From Candidatus Nomurabacteria bacterium (GTDB taxonomy: Bacteria > Patescibacteriota > Saccharimonadia > Saccharimonadales > Saccharimonadaceae), in NCBI GenBank assembly GCA_031257295.1, contig JAIROX010000005.1, forward strand, positions 1 through 64,000: 64,000 bases of DNA. The letters are read 5' to 3'. Positions 16,101 to 24,601 of this stretch are shown here, one piece after another; position 1 is the first letter of the stretch; every line of letters begins with the position of its first letter. The notes under the pieces are model-generated. The model was not told where the DNA came from and searched no databases. It saw only the letters and a list, made by a program, of their open reading frames with translations. A program made the position numbers and the translations under genes.

Positions 16101-16468
16101 TACAGTACCTCCGGCGCAAGGCTGATTATCTTGCTATAGCCCAGTTCGCGCAACTCACGGGGCACCGGGCCAAACACACGAGTGGCTTTGGGCGTCTTAT
16201 CGTCGTTGATTATCACCGCAGCGTTATCGTCAAAACAGATTGTGCTACCGTCTTTACGGCGAATCTTGTCTACGGTCCGCACCACTACAGCCCTAACAAC
16301 CGACTTTTTCTTGACGTTCCCAGTTGGACTAGCATCTTTAACGGTTGCCACGATCACATCACCCACACGGGCATAGCGACGGCGAGTGCCGCCCAACACG
16401 CGGATACACAAAATCTCTTTGGCACCGCTGTTATCGGTCACTTTTAGCCTACTTTCTTGAGTAATCAC
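16100..16468 (-). CDS. rplN: 50S ribosomal protein L14
   Basis: 122 residues. [19 protein letters not shown] and the C-terminal [23 protein letters not shown] are L14 hallmarks. Located at the subunit interface. Overlaps rpsQ by 4 nt. Confidence 0.98.
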   Translation of the reverse strand: MITQESRLKVTDNSGAKEILCIRVLGGTRRRYARVGDVIVATVKDASPTGNVKKKSVVRAVVVRTVDKIRRKDGSTICFDDNAAVIINDDKTPKATRVFGPVPRELRELGYSKIISLAPEVL

Positions 16469-16812
16469 TTTGATTCCTCCTCGGCATCTTCGGCCTTCTT
16501 CGCGTTGTTGGCCTTGACTTCTTTCTCTGGAACTTCAACCTCTAGAGCGCCATCCTTCAGATCCACTACACCGCGAGCCTTTTCTACAATCTTCTCCAAC
16601 TTCCACGTTTTAGTCTTAGAAATTGGACGTGACTCAGCTATCAAAACCTTGTCGCCTCGCTTAGCCTCGTTACTCTCGTCATGAGCTGTATATTTGCGAG
16701 TAACCGTGAACTGCTTGCGATAAAGCGGATGAGTCTCACGGCTAATAACGCTGACAGTGATTGTCTTGTCGCGCTTGTCAGATGTTACTACACCTGTCAA
16801 TGAATTACTCAT
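16465..16812 (-). CDS. rpsQ: 30S ribosomal protein S17
   Basis: 115 residues: an OB-fold core ([40 protein letters not shown]) plus a roughly 30-residue acidic C-terminal tail rich in Glu and Lys that standard S17 (about 85 residues) lacks. Overlaps rpmC by 8 nt. Confidence 0.96.
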   Translation of the reverse strand: MSNSLTGVVTSDKRDKTITVSVISRETHPLYRKQFTVTRKYTAHDESNEAKRGDKVLIAESRPISKTKTWKLEKIVEKARGVVDLKDGALEVEVPEKEVKANNAKKAEDAEEESK

Positions 16813-17017
16813 CTTTCGCCTCCTTTTTAGCGTTGGTTTTAGTTAAAATACGTGCAATATCCTTACGAGTTTTACCTATAGCACGTGGGTTTTGTAGTTC
16901 GCCAGCCGCATGGCCGCGCTTGATTTCTACTAGTTCTTTGCGCTTTTCGGCCAGCTGTTCACTTAAAGACAGCTCAGTGTTTTTCGTGGTTACTTTTGTA
17001 ACTTTTTTATCCGCCAC
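16805..17017 (-). CDS. rpmC: 50S ribosomal protein L29
   Basis: 70 residues, all-helical. [18 protein letters not shown] and [17 protein letters not shown] match L29, which lies at the polypeptide exit tunnel where trigger factor and SRP dock. One nt separates it from rplP. Confidence 0.94.
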   Translation of the reverse strand: MADKKVTKVTTKNTELSLSEQLAEKRKELVEIKRGHAAGELQNPRAIGKTRKDIARILTKTNAKKEAKDE

Positions 17018-17018
17018 C

Positions 17019-17438
17019 TTAAACCTCCTCTGCCTTTATAAACTTAGTCCGAACAGGTAGTTTGTGACCAGCCAAACGCATAGCTTCCTTAGCGACTTCT
17101 TCACCTACGCCAGACATTTCAAACATTACCGTGCCAGCCTTAACTTTTGCGGCAAAAAACTGTGGATCTCCCTTACCGCCACCCATCTTAACATCCTGCG
17201 GCTTACGGGTAATAGGCGTATGCGGGAAAATCCGAATCCATATCTTGCCACCACGCTTAACATAACGTGTCATTGCCTGGCGGGCTGATTCGATTTGGCG
17301 GCTAGTAACGTCTTTGTTGTCAACGCTCATTAGGCCGAAATCGCCAAAAGCTACCGTGTTACCACGCGTTGCCTTGCCATCGTTCTTACCCTTCATCGTC
17401 TTGCGATACTTGGTTTTCTTAGGTAGTAGTACTACCAT
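17019..17438 (-). CDS. rplP: 50S ribosomal protein L16
   Basis: 139 residues. LLPKKTKYRKTMKGKNDG, the IWIRIFPHTPITRKP stretch and MGGGKGDPQFFAAKVKAGTV region are diagnostic. Contacts A-site tRNA. Two nt after rpsC. Confidence 0.98.
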   Translation of the reverse strand: MVVLLPKKTKYRKTMKGKNDGKATRGNTVAFGDFGLMSVDNKDVTSRQIESARQAMTRYVKRGGKIWIRIFPHTPITRKPQDVKMGGGKGDPQFFAAKVKAGTVMFEMSGVGEEVAKEAMRLAGHKLPVRTKFIKAEEV

Positions 17439-17440
17439 GA

Positions 17441-18070
17441 TTAGCCCCTTTCTCCTTTATAGATCCAAACTTTCACACCGATAATACCAGCCTGCGTGTG
17501 TGAACGCGCTGTATTAAAGTCAACGTCGGCGCGCAGCGTATGCAATGGCACTGAGCCTTCAATAAACTTCTCACGGCGACTCATTTCGGCGCCATTCAGA
17601 CGACCAGCCACCTCAATACGCACGCCCTTGGCGCCAGCCTGCATGGTGCTAGCTAGTGCCATCTTGACAGCGCGACGGAAATTCATGCGCTTTTCCAGTT
17701 GGTGAGCGATGTTTTCGCCAACTAGTTTGGCCGAAAGTTCAGGTTTTTTAACCTCATCAATATTAATGCGCACTGGTTGATTAGTGATCTTCTCGATCAA
17801 GGCTTTCATTTCGTTAATACCAGCACCACCCTTACCGATTACAGCACCAGCTTTGGCGGTGCGGATATTGATCGTCACCAAGTTTGGCGAACGCTCAATC
17901 TGAATAGTATCGATTGTTGGGCGAGCCTTGAAACGCTCTTCAATCAATTCGCGAATTTTGATGTCTTCGATCAACCACTTGCGGTAGTCAGCCTTCCTGG
18001 CAAACCAGTTAGAGCGCCAGTTTTTGTTAATCTGAAGACGATAACTGATTGGGTTTACTTTTTGTCCCAT
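17441..18070 (-). CDS. rpsC: 30S ribosomal protein S3
   Basis: 209 residues. MGQKVNPISYRLQINKNW starts the protein. The KH domain (about 60-110) holds the GxxG loop in GAVIGKGGAGINEMK, followed by the C-terminal S3 domain. Forms the mRNA entry site. The start overlaps the rplV stop as TAATG and sits just downstream of a structured RNA element (18089-18172) that also precedes rpoB. Confidence 0.98.
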   Translation of the reverse strand: MGQKVNPISYRLQINKNWRSNWFARKADYRKWLIEDIKIRELIEERFKARPTIDTIQIERSPNLVTINIRTAKAGAVIGKGGAGINEMKALIEKITNQPVRINIDEVKKPELSAKLVGENIAHQLEKRMNFRRAVKMALASTMQAGAKGVRIEVAGRLNGAEMSRREKFIEGSVPLHTLRADVDFNTARSHTQAGIIGVKVWIYKGERG

Positions 18071-18549
18071 TACTTATCCTCCTTTTTAGCGCTTCGCTTT
18101 TGAGACAAACCTGCGGTTTTTCTCAACGTGCCGGCCGCCGGCGAAGCCGTCGTGTCGGACTGCTCTTTTCCCTTAAGCTCCTGAGCAACTGGCGTTTTCT
18201 TAAGTTTTTCTTCACCAGATACCACAACTAAAATGTTGCTTGACTTTTTTTCAAACGGTAAAGCACGACCACGGCTAGCTGGTTTGTAGCGACGCATACG
18301 CGAGCCAGTCGTGACTGAAATCGTCTTGATCTGAATAGTCTTAACATCGATACTAGCGGTATCAAGCAGATTAGCTTTGGCGCTTTCAATCGCTTTTTTG
18401 ACAGCCAAAGCGGCGCGGCGCGGCGTATGATCTAAAATAACTAATGCGTCAGCCACCGAACGGCCTCGCACCAGGCTCGCTACCACCGAAACCTTACGTG
18501 GCGCCAGGTCAATGCCTTTGATATATGCGCGTTTTTCCACGGTAGCCAT
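18070..18549 (-). CDS. rplV: 50S ribosomal protein L22 with C-terminal extension
   Basis: 159 residues. The L22 core (RKVSVVASLVRGRSVADAL through ITVTTGSRMRRYKPASRGRA-like region) spans about 1-110. The remaining 45 residues are an unusual basic, Ser/Ala/Thr-rich tail. The tail is encoded by the structured element shared with the rpoB leader and ends in the KKEDK codons that serve as the rpsC ribosome site. L22 lines the exit tunnel. Confidence 0.96.
   Translation of the reverse strand: MATVEKRAYIKGIDLAPRKVSVVASLVRGRSVADALVILDHTPRRAALAVKKAIESAKANLLDTASIDVKTIQIKTISVTTGSRMRRYKPASRGRALPFEKKSSNILVVVSGEEKLKKTPVAQELKGKEQSDTTASPAAGTLRKTAGLSQKRSAKKEDK
18089..18172 (-). promoter_or_regulatory. Structured RNA element, copy 1 (upstream of rpsC)
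   Basis: On the minus strand an AAAAGAGCAGTC box is followed by hairpin CGGC-TTC-GCCG, then GGCACG, then a hairpin with arms TTGAGA(AAAACC) and (GGTTTG)TCTCAA, ending just before the rpsC ribosome site. About three quarters of positions match the rpoB-leader copy at 38779-38873. Two pairs covary: TGGC/GCCA there is CGGC/GCCG here, and ATGAGA/TCTCAT there is TTGAGA/TCTCAA here. This supports a conserved RNA fold, here inside the rplV coding end. Confidence 0.7.
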
Positions 18550-18815
18550 TACTTCTTGTCCTTTCCACCGTGCTTGCGGAATTTACGGGTTGGGCTAAAC
18601 TCGCCGAGCTTATGACCAACCATGTTTTCCGAAACATAAACCGGCACATGCAAGCGGCCATTATGCACGGCAATGGTTTTACCAACCATTTCTGGCGTAA
18701 TCGTGCTGCTTCTAGCCCAAGTTTTGATCACGGTGCGATCTTCTGGCCCGAGCGCCGCCACTTTTTTGGCAAGTTTGGCGTCGACAAAAGGACCTTTCTT
18801 AAGTGACCTACTCAT
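18549..18815 (-). CDS. rpsS: 30S ribosomal protein S19
   Basis: 88 residues beginning [19 protein letters not shown] with the C-terminal signature [17 protein letters not shown]. Located in the 30S head next to S13. Shares one base with rplV. Confidence 0.98.
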   Translation of the reverse strand: MSRSLKKGPFVDAKLAKKVAALGPEDRTVIKTWARSSTITPEMVGKTIAVHNGRLHVPVYVSENMVGHKLGEFSPTRKFRKHGGKDKK

Positions 18816-18817
18816 CT

Positions 18818-19657
18818 TTACCTTCTCCTCTTAGCCTGATGACGGCTTCTTACAATTAGTTTGCCCGAACTCTTATTGCGTCGAGTTCTGTAGCCAAGTG
18901 TCAATTGCCCCCACGGTGTACGTGGCGCTTTGCCTGTGCCATGGCGACCACCATCACCACCACCATGTGGGTGATCAGCAGCGTTCATAACTACACCGCG
19001 CACTGTTGGGCGAATACCCTTGCGGCGCTTACGACCGGCTGAACCAGTCTTAACATTCTGATGCTGGACATTACCAACAGTACCAATCGAAGCTTTGGCT
19101 TCTAGGCGGATCTTACGGACTTCGCCAGATGGCAGGCGCACCTGGGCATAGTCGCTCTCCTTAGCCATCAGCTGAGCACCAGTACCGGCTGAGCGCACAA
19201 TCTGTGCGCCACGGCCAGGTGTAAGTTCGATTGCATAGATGTAAGTACCAACTGGGATATCAGCCAAGGCCAAGCGGTTACTGACTTCAATGGCGGAATC
19301 TTTACCAATCGTAAAAGTTTTACCCTTGGTCATCGATGTATCGGCAATTACATAATAGTATGCACCGGCTTCGTCCTTAACACGAGCAATACGCGCCGAA
19401 CGATTTGGATCATACTCAATCTCTTCAACCGTTAGCTTCAAGCCTTCTGGCAGATTGTGGCTCACCAAGCGATGGTGCCTTTTTACGCCACCACCACGGT
19501 GTCGCACTGTGATGCGGCCAGCGTTATTGCGGCCAGCGTTTTGCTTTTTGCTCTTCAGCAAGCTCTTCAGCGGTTTCTTGGTAGTGATCTCACTGTAATC
19601 TTCGCTAGTCATACCGCGACGAGCTGGGGTTGTGGGGTTGTATTTCTGGATAGCCAT
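18818..19657 (-). CDS. rplB: 50S ribosomal protein L2
   Basis: 279 residues. [19 protein letters not shown] in the RNA-binding half and [20 protein letters not shown] in the C-terminal half (with the His important for peptidyl transferase activity) are diagnostic. Two nt before rpsS and one base shared with rplW. Confidence 0.98.
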   Translation of the reverse strand: MAIQKYNPTTPARRGMTSEDYSEITTKKPLKSLLKSKKQNAGRNNAGRITVRHRGGGVKRHHRLVSHNLPEGLKLTVEEIEYDPNRSARIARVKDEAGAYYYVIADTSMTKGKTFTIGKDSAIEVSNRLALADIPVGTYIYAIELTPGRGAQIVRSAGTGAQLMAKESDYAQVRLPSGEVRKIRLEAKASIGTVGNVQHQNVKTGSAGRKRRKGIRPTVRGVVMNAADHPHGGGDGGRHGTGKAPRTPWGQLTLGYRTRRNKSSGKLIVRSRHQAKRRR

Positions 19658-20085
19658 TACTTATCTCCTCGGTTGCCAGTGCGTCGGCGGGTTAGCAGTG
19701 AAACTTTTTTAGTCTCGGCCTTCACACGGGTCACATTCTCTTGCTCTTTTGAAGCCTCTTTAGTCTCATCTGGCTGAGCAGCGTCAATCTGTTCCTCGTC
19801 AAATACCTTAATTTTGTCGCCGTCTTTCAGTGTTACGTAAGCTTTTTTAAAGTCTACGCGAGTAGTTTCACCCGGGCGAGCCCGACGGCCACGCGAAAAG
19901 CGAATGGCCTTACCGCTCTGCACCAGAGTTTTTACCCTCAGCACAGTTACGCCAAATTGTTCGGCCACATTCTCGGCAATCAGCTGCTTGCTGGCGTCCA
20001 TAGGCACCTTAAAGATATAGGTGTTTTTTAGCATAGAGCCATAAGCCTTCTCTGTGGTTAGTGGGATGATACTAATTAGTTTCAT
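19657..20085 (-). CDS. rplW: 50S ribosomal protein L23 with C-terminal extension
   Basis: 142 residues. The L23 fold (PLTTEKAYGSMLKNTYIFKV through RFSRGRRARPGETTRVDFKKAYVTLK) covers about 1-95. A Glu/Lys-rich tail of roughly 45 residues is additional. L23 forms the docking site at the tunnel exit. Overlaps rplD by 4 nt. Confidence 0.96.
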   Translation of the reverse strand: MKLISIIPLTTEKAYGSMLKNTYIFKVPMDASKQLIAENVAEQFGVTVLRVKTLVQSGKAIRFSRGRRARPGETTRVDFKKAYVTLKDGDKIKVFDEEQIDAAQPDETKEASKEQENVTRVKAETKKVSLLTRRRTGNRGDK

Positions 20086-20705
20086 TTTTCACCTCCTACC
20101 AGCCATTCGTCAATCATTGGGAGTGACCTTTGGCTAATCAGAACCTTATCGGCATTCAATATATCGAACACATTCAAATAGTTTGGGCGAACCACACGCA
20201 AATTTGGCACATTACGTGTAGCGCGTAACACTAGATCGTCTTTTACGCTTACTACCAAAAGTACGCGGTTATTTTCGGTTACGTCATACTTTTCGAACAA
20301 CGCCATAGTTTCTTTGACTTTGCCCTTCGGGCAAGCAAAAGTGTCAATCACGGCGATCTTCTTACCCTTGTTAGCCATACTCAGCGCTTGCTTCACGGCC
20401 ACCTTTTTCATAGTCTTACTCAAGTTTTTAGTGTAGTTTTCGTTACCACGTGGGCCAAACACCACACCACCGCCACGCCAAATTGGGTTGCGGCTCGAGC
20501 CAAAGCGAGCCCGACCGGTGCCTTTTTGGCGCCAAGGCTTTTTACCACCACCGCGCACTTCGCCGCGCTCTAAAGTGGTAGCGTTAGCACCACGCGAATT
20601 TGCCAAATAGGCGTCGTAAGCTAGCTTCAACAGCTCATGATTTTTAACTTCGACGTTGAACACGTCTTTGTTCAACTTAGGAGTTGCAGTTTTAGTTTCA
20701 GCCAT
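20082..20705 (-). CDS. rplD: 50S ribosomal protein L4
   Basis: 207 residues. ANSRGANATTLERGEVRGGGKKPWRQKG, divided over the tunnel-reaching loop, and GTGRARFGSSRNPIWRGGG are L4 signatures. In proteobacteria L4 represses its own operon through the S10 leader; a hairpin-bearing leader precedes rplC here. One nt after rplC. Confidence 0.97.
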   Translation of the reverse strand: MAETKTATPKLNKDVFNVEVKNHELLKLAYDAYLANSRGANATTLERGEVRGGGKKPWRQKGTGRARFGSSRNPIWRGGGVVFGPRGNENYTKNLSKTMKKVAVKQALSMANKGKKIAVIDTFACPKGKVKETMALFEKYDVTENNRVLLVVSVKDDLVLRATRNVPNLRVVRPNYLNVFDILNADKVLISQRSLPMIDEWLVGGEK

Positions 20706-20706
20706 T

Positions 20707-21324
20707 TTACTTCTCCTCCCCTTCGATTATCACCAACCCTTTGCGTGGCCCAGGCACAGCGCCTCTTAGCCCAACTAGGTTGTTTTCAGTGTCGATGAAA
20801 GACACCACCAGATTCTTAACAGTCACGCGGTCGCCGCCCATACGGCCTGGCATCTTGCGGCCTTTGTAAACCTTTTGTGGGTACATTGAGCCGATAGAAC
20901 CGACCTTACGCACATCACCCTTACCACCGTGAGTCTTAGGCTGGCGGTGGAAATTGTGGCGCTTAATCGTGCCAGCAAAGCCTTTACCTTTACTAGTGCC
21001 TGTTACTTGGGCCTTTTCGCCAAGTACAAAGTTAGCGACGGTAAATGCGTCGCCTACTTTAATATCTGTTGGTAACTCGTCAAAACGAAACTCACGCATC
21101 GCCTTAGGGGTTACACCGGCTGGTTTAACATGGCCAGCCACGGCCTTGCTCAGGTTCTTACCCTCACCATATGCCACCTGGACTGCGTTATAACCGTCTG
21201 ATTCGACAGTTTTAACCTGAGTCACAGTCACTGGGCCAGCTTGGACAAGCGTAACAGGGGTTACAATGCCGTCTTCGCCGATGATCTGGGTCATACCAAT
21301 TTTGGTACCGAGAAGTGCTTTCAT
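20707..21324 (-). CDS. rplC: 50S ribosomal protein L3
   Basis: 205 residues from MKALLGTKIGMTQIIGEDG. ATG 21324 is chosen because AAGGAG lies 8 nt upstream; the frame could open 15 codons earlier but would then start inside a leader hairpin. The GMGDVRKVG-type region reads GGKGDVRKVGSIGSMYPQKV, followed by KMPGRMGGDRVTVKNL. First gene of the long r-protein unit after its promoter at 21466-21494. Confidence 0.97.
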   Translation of the reverse strand: MKALLGTKIGMTQIIGEDGIVTPVTLVQAGPVTVTQVKTVESDGYNAVQVAYGEGKNLSKAVAGHVKPAGVTPKAMREFRFDELPTDIKVGDAFTVANFVLGEKAQVTGTSKGKGFAGTIKRHNFHRQPKTHGGKGDVRKVGSIGSMYPQKVYKGRKMPGRMGGDRVTVKNLVVSFIDTENNLVGLRGAVPGPRKGLVIIEGEEK

Positions 21325-21356
21325 CACCTTACTCCTTAAATTTGTATTATTTTCCA

Positions 21357-21374
21357 TGCTTGTGCCCAAGCATA
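21357..21374 (-). promoter_or_regulatory. Hairpin in rplC leader
   Basis: ATGCTTG-GGCA-CAAGCAT forms a 7-bp stem with a 4-nt loop 33 nt before the rplC start. A second long-range pairing TTGGTA/TACCAA (about 21427 and 21383) encloses the upstream leader. The roughly 135-nt leader resembles r-protein autoregulatory leaders, but no specific ligand site can be recognised. Confidence 0.5.
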
Positions 21375-21465
21375 TTTAAATCTTGGTATCGTGCGGTTTC
21401 TCTGTTGCCAAAGACCTGCAAGCTTACCAAGTTTTAACTTCTAAAATTTTATAAGTTACTCGCAT

Positions 21466-21494
21466 ATTTTATCACAGGCAGTTACACCGGTCAA
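21466..21494 (-). promoter_or_regulatory. rplC operon promoter
   Basis: TTGACC (21494-21489) and TAAAAT (21471-21466) spaced by 17 nt. This separate promoter makes rplC, rather than rpsJ, the head of the operon. Confidence 0.87.
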
Positions 21495-21509
21495 CAGTTT
21501 CGTACCACT

Positions 21510-21968
21510 TCACAGCCCGTTCTCAAGAAACTCTTCGTCCGATATTACTTCTACACCATTGTCGGCCAGGCATCTCGAGGTCACACCGTCGCCAGGCACT
21601 TTTTTGCCAGTAAATGTTCCGTCGTAAACCATTCCAGCGCCACAGGATGGGCTGTGCGCTTTAAGCACTGCCTTCCCAATCTTATGCTTTTGACAAACTT
21701 TCAAGGCTATTTCCGCACCTCTCGCGAAAACATCCGTGTAGTCTTTCCCGTTCCTGTCAACAACTCTGATGCCGTCTTCACCCGTGATAGCTTCACAGGA
21801 TAATCTCGGAGTGGGCAGGCCCGCCCAAACCTCTGGGCATATCGGTACCACTTTATATTCACTCAGCGCATCTGTGAGACCGTTCTTCGCTGGTTCGCCA
21901 TCATACCGACAGGATACGCCCAAAAGGCAGGCGCTCACCGCGATAGTCTCTTTCTCAGCGTCGTTCAT
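21510..21968 (-). CDS. TudS-like DUF523 protein
   Basis: 152 residues of the DUF523/TudS family. Characterised TudS proteins are [4Fe-4S] thiouracil desulfurases that remove sulfur from 2-thiouracil. The three conserved cysteine regions are present: ACLLGVSCRYDG (Cys14, Cys20), PICPEVWAGLPTPR and KAHSPSCGAG. ATG 21968 is preferred over the upstream extension because the -10 box lies exactly 6 nt before it, which predicts a leaderless mRNA. It is inserted between rpsJ and rplC, which are adjacent in most bacteria. Confidence 0.85.
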   Translation of the reverse strand: MNDAEKETIAVSACLLGVSCRYDGEPAKNGLTDALSEYKVVPICPEVWAGLPTPRLSCEAITGEDGIRVVDRNGKDYTDVFARGAEIALKVCQKHKIGKAVLKAHSPSCGAGMVYDGTFTGKKVPGDGVTSRCLADNGVEVISDEEFLENGL

Positions 21969-21974
21969 ACAAAT

Positions 21975-21983
21975 ATTATACCA
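21975..21983 (-). promoter_or_regulatory. Leaderless promoter of the TudS-like gene
   Basis: TGGTATAAT, an extended -10 element, ends 6 nt before the ATG, so transcription should begin at the start codon itself. Confidence 0.75.
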
Positions 21984-22060
21984 TATTTCGTACACAACTC
22001 TACATTCTGCGTCAAAAACGAACAAGCACGACCACCCCGTGTGGCACGAATAGCACATAC

Positions 22061-22415
22061 GAAAATACCCGGGCTACAATAGCTCGGGTATTCAAATATA
22101 TGTACAACGGGCTGGTGCCCGTATTATCTTCGACAGCTGCAGTTGAGTCATAGTACAGAGGGCTTCGGGTCAGTAAAGCCATAAACTCTCATCAACAACA
22201 TTAAGCAGCTGCTCCTGGCCAAGGATTTTTGTTTATTCCCCATTCTTAATACCTACCTTGGCATGGATTGGTGCACTAACACCTTCCGCGTGTTCGTGCC
22301 GTCCTGCTCGGACTGTAGTCAACACCCAACGTCTAGTTAGGCTCCTACACGCACGCAACAATTGCGCGACAGACCTTGCGACACACGCAGAGATTCGATA
22401 AACTCCAGTTTATCT
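22061..22415 (-). ncRNA. Unassigned structured RNA, about 355 nt
   Basis: The interval has no credible ORF but has a strong promoter (22422-22450) and ends in a 13-bp hairpin (22063-22092, AATACCCG arm) followed by TTTT. Internal hairpins on the minus strand include GATAAAC-TGGA-GTTTATC, CGCAA-TTG-TTGCG, GTCC-GAGCA-GGAC and GCAC-G-AACAC/GTGTT-A-GTGC around a GCGGAAG loop, plus a GCCAAGG/CCTTGGC closing pair. RNase P RNA, tmRNA, SRP RNA and 6S RNA were considered; none of their conserved cores was found. Probably a new or highly divergent RNA. Confidence 0.6.
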
Positions 22416-22421
22416 GCCTTG

Positions 22422-22450
22422 ATTATACAACAACTCAAGTTAAATCACAA
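22422..22450 (-). promoter_or_regulatory. Promoter of the unassigned RNA
   Basis: TTGTGA (22450-22445) and TATAAT (22427-22422) with a 17-nt spacer. The -35 box lies just upstream of the end of the preceding membrane-protein gene. Confidence 0.8.
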
Positions 22451-22775
22451 TCCCACTTGGCAAAAAGTAGCTGATAATGCCCACCATCACAATCACGGCG
22501 TAAAAGGTCCGCCGATTATAAGGACGTTTTTCAATAAGATGGATCAATATCAGGCCAACCAATAGGCCAACTGGAACACCTGCCACTGGTACGCCATTAA
22601 ATAAAAACGGTAAATTCATCTTAACCCAAAACGACCCGAGCAGCACTACAACCACCAGTTTTAAAATAAACACACCATCAGCCTCGGGGTTCTTTTCAAA
22701 ACCCCGACGACTTAGCTGTGTTCGGTTCCGAGCGTAAGTGCGCGCTCGCGACTTTTTATCTAACTGCTGCCCCAC
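22440..22775 (-). CDS. Small three-helix membrane protein
   Basis: 111 residues, GTG start, 17 nt after rpsJ and so probably co-transcribed with it. A basic N-terminus (Lys/Arg rich, about 1-30) precedes three hydrophobic segments near residues 36-54, 62-84 and 91-111. No recognised family. It could be an assembly or insertase accessory protein, but that is only a guess from the neighbourhood. Confidence 0.6.
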   Translation of the reverse strand: MGQQLDKKSRARTYARNRTQLSRRGFEKNPEADGVFILKLVVVVLLGSFWVKMNLPFLFNGVPVAGVPVGLLVGLILIHLIEKRPYNRRTFYAVIVMVGIISYFLPSGIVI

Positions 22776-22792
22776 CAGTTTGCAGCCCTAGG

Positions 22793-23122
22793 TTACATCT
22801 TAATTTCGGCGTCAACACCGCTTGACAGGCTGAGGTTTTGCAAGCTGTCGATAGTTTTAGGTGTAGCGTTAGTAATGTCGATCAGGCGCTTATGGACTTT
22901 CATCTCAAAAGCTTCACCGCCAGTCTTGTAGACATGTGGGCTCTTAACCACCGTAAAACTACTGCGGCGAGTAGGCAAAGGTACTGGGCCGCTCACCTTA
23001 GCGCCAGTGCGCAGGGCGGTGTCGATGATCTGCTTAGCCGACTGATCAATCACACGGTGATCATACGCCTTCAGGCGAATGCGGATACGCAAACCTTCAT
23101 CTTTAGTTGTTGTTTCTGCCAT
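22793..23122 (-). CDS. rpsJ: 30S ribosomal protein S10
   Basis: 109 residues from [16 protein letters not shown] lies 7 nt before this ATG, so the upstream extension is rejected. [19 protein letters not shown] and [20 protein letters not shown] are S10 signatures. S10 also acts with NusB in transcription antitermination. It is separated from rplC by the TudS-like gene and the unassigned RNA. Confidence 0.97.
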   Translation of the reverse strand: MAETTTKDEGLRIRIRLKAYDHRVIDQSAKQIIDTALRTGAKVSGPVPLPTRRSSFTVVKSPHVYKTGGEAFEMKVHKRLIDITNATPKTIDSLQNLSLSSGVDAEIKM

Positions 23123-23208
23123 TTTATTTCTCCTTGTGCTACCCCTGTAACCTTGAATACCCGTAGGTGTTAACAAGTTATCAGGAGTGATTAATATTAC
23201 TCTCTAGG

Positions 23209-23237
23209 AGTATAGCACACCAAGCGCAAAAAGTCAA
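23209..23237 (-). promoter_or_regulatory. rpsJ promoter
   Basis: TTGACT (23237-23232) and TATACT (23214-23209), 17-nt spacer ending in GTGTGC. The same -35 hexamer and spacer end occur in the promoters at 30038-30066 (rpsL) and 58447-58475 (HD protein). An 80- to 90-nt leader follows. Confidence 0.88.
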
Positions 23238-23262
23238 GTTTTACATAGACCACCAAGTAACT

Positions 23263-23290
23263 AAAAAGAGCCCCCTACGAGGCTCCTTTT
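23263..23290 (-). terminator. tuf terminator
   Basis: AAAAGGAGCC/GGGCTCTTTTT hairpin followed by a T-run on the minus strand, directly after the tuf stop and before the rpsJ promoter. Confidence 0.88.
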
Positions 23291-23306
23291 AGTATCAGAT
23301 GCTAAA

Positions 23307-24491
23307 TTACTTAACAATCTTGGTAATAACACCCGAACCAACGGTGCGGCCACCTTCGCGGATAGCGAAACGGTCGCTGTCGTTCATAGCGATTGGTGCA
23401 AGCAGTTTAACCTTGAAGCTGACGGTGTCGCCAGGCATGACAATCTCTTTGTCAGCTGGTAGCTCAACTTCACCAGTTACATCCGTGGTGCGGAAGTAGA
23501 ACTGTGGCTTGTAGCCCTTGCTAAATGGAGTGTGACGGCCACCTTCTTCTTTCTTCAAGATGTAAACTTCGGCCTCGAACTCGGTGTGTGGAGTGATTGA
23601 ACCAGGTTTGGCAATCACCTGACCGCGCTCAATTTGATCGCGTTCAATACCACGAAGCAGCAAACCAGCGTTGTCGCCGGCACGGCCTTCGTCCAAAGTC
23701 TTTTTGAAAGCCTCGATACCAGTCACAACTGATTTTTGGGTGTCTTTAATACCAACAATCTCAACTTCGTCGTTCAGCTTGATGATGCCCTGCTCGATAC
23801 GACCAGTAGCAACTGTACCACGGCCTTTAATCGAGAAAACGTCTTCGATAGGCATCAAGAATGGCTTGTCTAGGTCGCGGACTGGCTCTTCAACGAAATC
23901 ATCCAAAGCCTTAACCAGCTCCATAACAGCGTCTTCGTTAGCAGCGTCGCCCTCAAGAGCCTTAGTTGCCGAACCCTTGATGATTGGGGCGTTGTCGCCA
24001 TCGTAGCCATATTTGTTTAGCAGTTCGCGAACGTCCATTTCAACTAGCTCGACCAATTCTGGGTCAGCTAGGTCCATCTTGTTCAAGAACACTACGATCT
24101 TAGGTACGTTCACCTGGTGTGCAAGTAGCACGTGCTCACGGGTTTGCGGCAGCGGGCCATCGTTGGCAGCAACCACTAAGATAGCACCGTCAATTTGAGC
24201 AGCGCCAGTAATCATGTTCTTAATGTAGTCGGCGTGACCAGGCATATCCACGTGGGCATAGTGCCTTTTTTCGCTTTCGTATTCGTTGTGAGAAGTTGCA
24301 ATCGTGATACCACGAGCTTTCTCTTCTGGGGCGTTGTCGATCTGATCGTACGCTACAGGTTTGTTGACTTCGCTAGGAAGCTTTTTCGCCAAAACGGCGG
24401 TGATAGCAGCCGTAAGAGTGGTTTTACCGTGGTCGACGTGACCCATAGTACCAACATTTACGTGTGGCTTGCTTCGATCAAAGTTTGCCAT
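23307..24491 (-). CDS. tuf: Elongation factor Tu
   Basis: 394 residues. G1 [10 protein letters not shown] at 17-26, the effector segment [11 protein letters not shown]3 DMPGHADY, G4 NKMD and the domain II/III signatures are all present. It delivers aminoacyl-tRNA to the ribosome. The start has an AAGGAG site, and its promoter overlaps head to head with that of alkD. Confidence 0.99.
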   Translation of the reverse strand: MANFDRSKPHVNVGTMGHVDHGKTTLTAAITAVLAKKLPSEVNKPVAYDQIDNAPEEKARGITIATSHNEYESEKRHYAHVDMPGHADYIKNMITGAAQIDGAILVVAANDGPLPQTREHVLLAHQVNVPKIVVFLNKMDLADPELVELVEMDVRELLNKYGYDGDNAPIIKGSATKALEGDAANEDAVMELVKALDDFVEEPVRDLDKPFLMPIEDVFSIKGRGTVATGRIEQGIIKLNDEVEIVGIKDTQKSVVTGIEAFKKTLDEGRAGDNAGLLLRGIERDQIERGQVIAKPGSITPHTEFEAEVYILKKEEGGRHTPFSKGYKPQFYFRTTDVTGEVELPADKEIVMPGDTVSFKVKLLAPIAMNDSDRFAIREGGRTVGSGVITKIVK

Positions 24492-24571
24492 GTGTATGGT
24501 CTCCTTTATTAGTTATATTATCTCGTGTGGAAAGTTAGCATACGCAAAATACCCCACAACGCTTAAGTGTA

Positions 24572-24600
24572 ATTATACTAAACTGATGCTACAATTGCAA
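24572..24600 (-). promoter_or_regulatory. tuf promoter
   Basis: TTGCAA (24600-24595) and TATAAT (24577-24572) with 17 nt between. The -35 box overlaps the -10 region of the divergent alkD promoter, so the two promoters probably compete for polymerase. Confidence 0.82.
24587..24595 (+). promoter_or_regulatory. Leaderless alkD promoter
   Basis: TGCTACAAT, an extended -10, ends 6 nt before ATG 24602, predicting a leaderless mRNA. Confidence 0.7.
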
Positions 24601-24601
24601 C

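Noticed and set aside
22201-22245. Short frame GINKNPWPGAAA inside the orphan RNA, resembling a tmRNA tag
   Set aside because: No tRNA-like domain, no T loop and no CCA at either end, and the frame lies too far from the 5' end; most likely chance.
22280-22330. AGTCCGAGC string suggesting RNase P RNA
   Set aside because: The partner P4 strand, the GAGGAAAGT box and the ACAGAA box are all missing on both strands.
22362-22565. Plus-strand 67-codon frame opposite the orphan RNA and membrane protein
   Set aside because: Low-complexity composition, no promoter, antisense to better-supported features.
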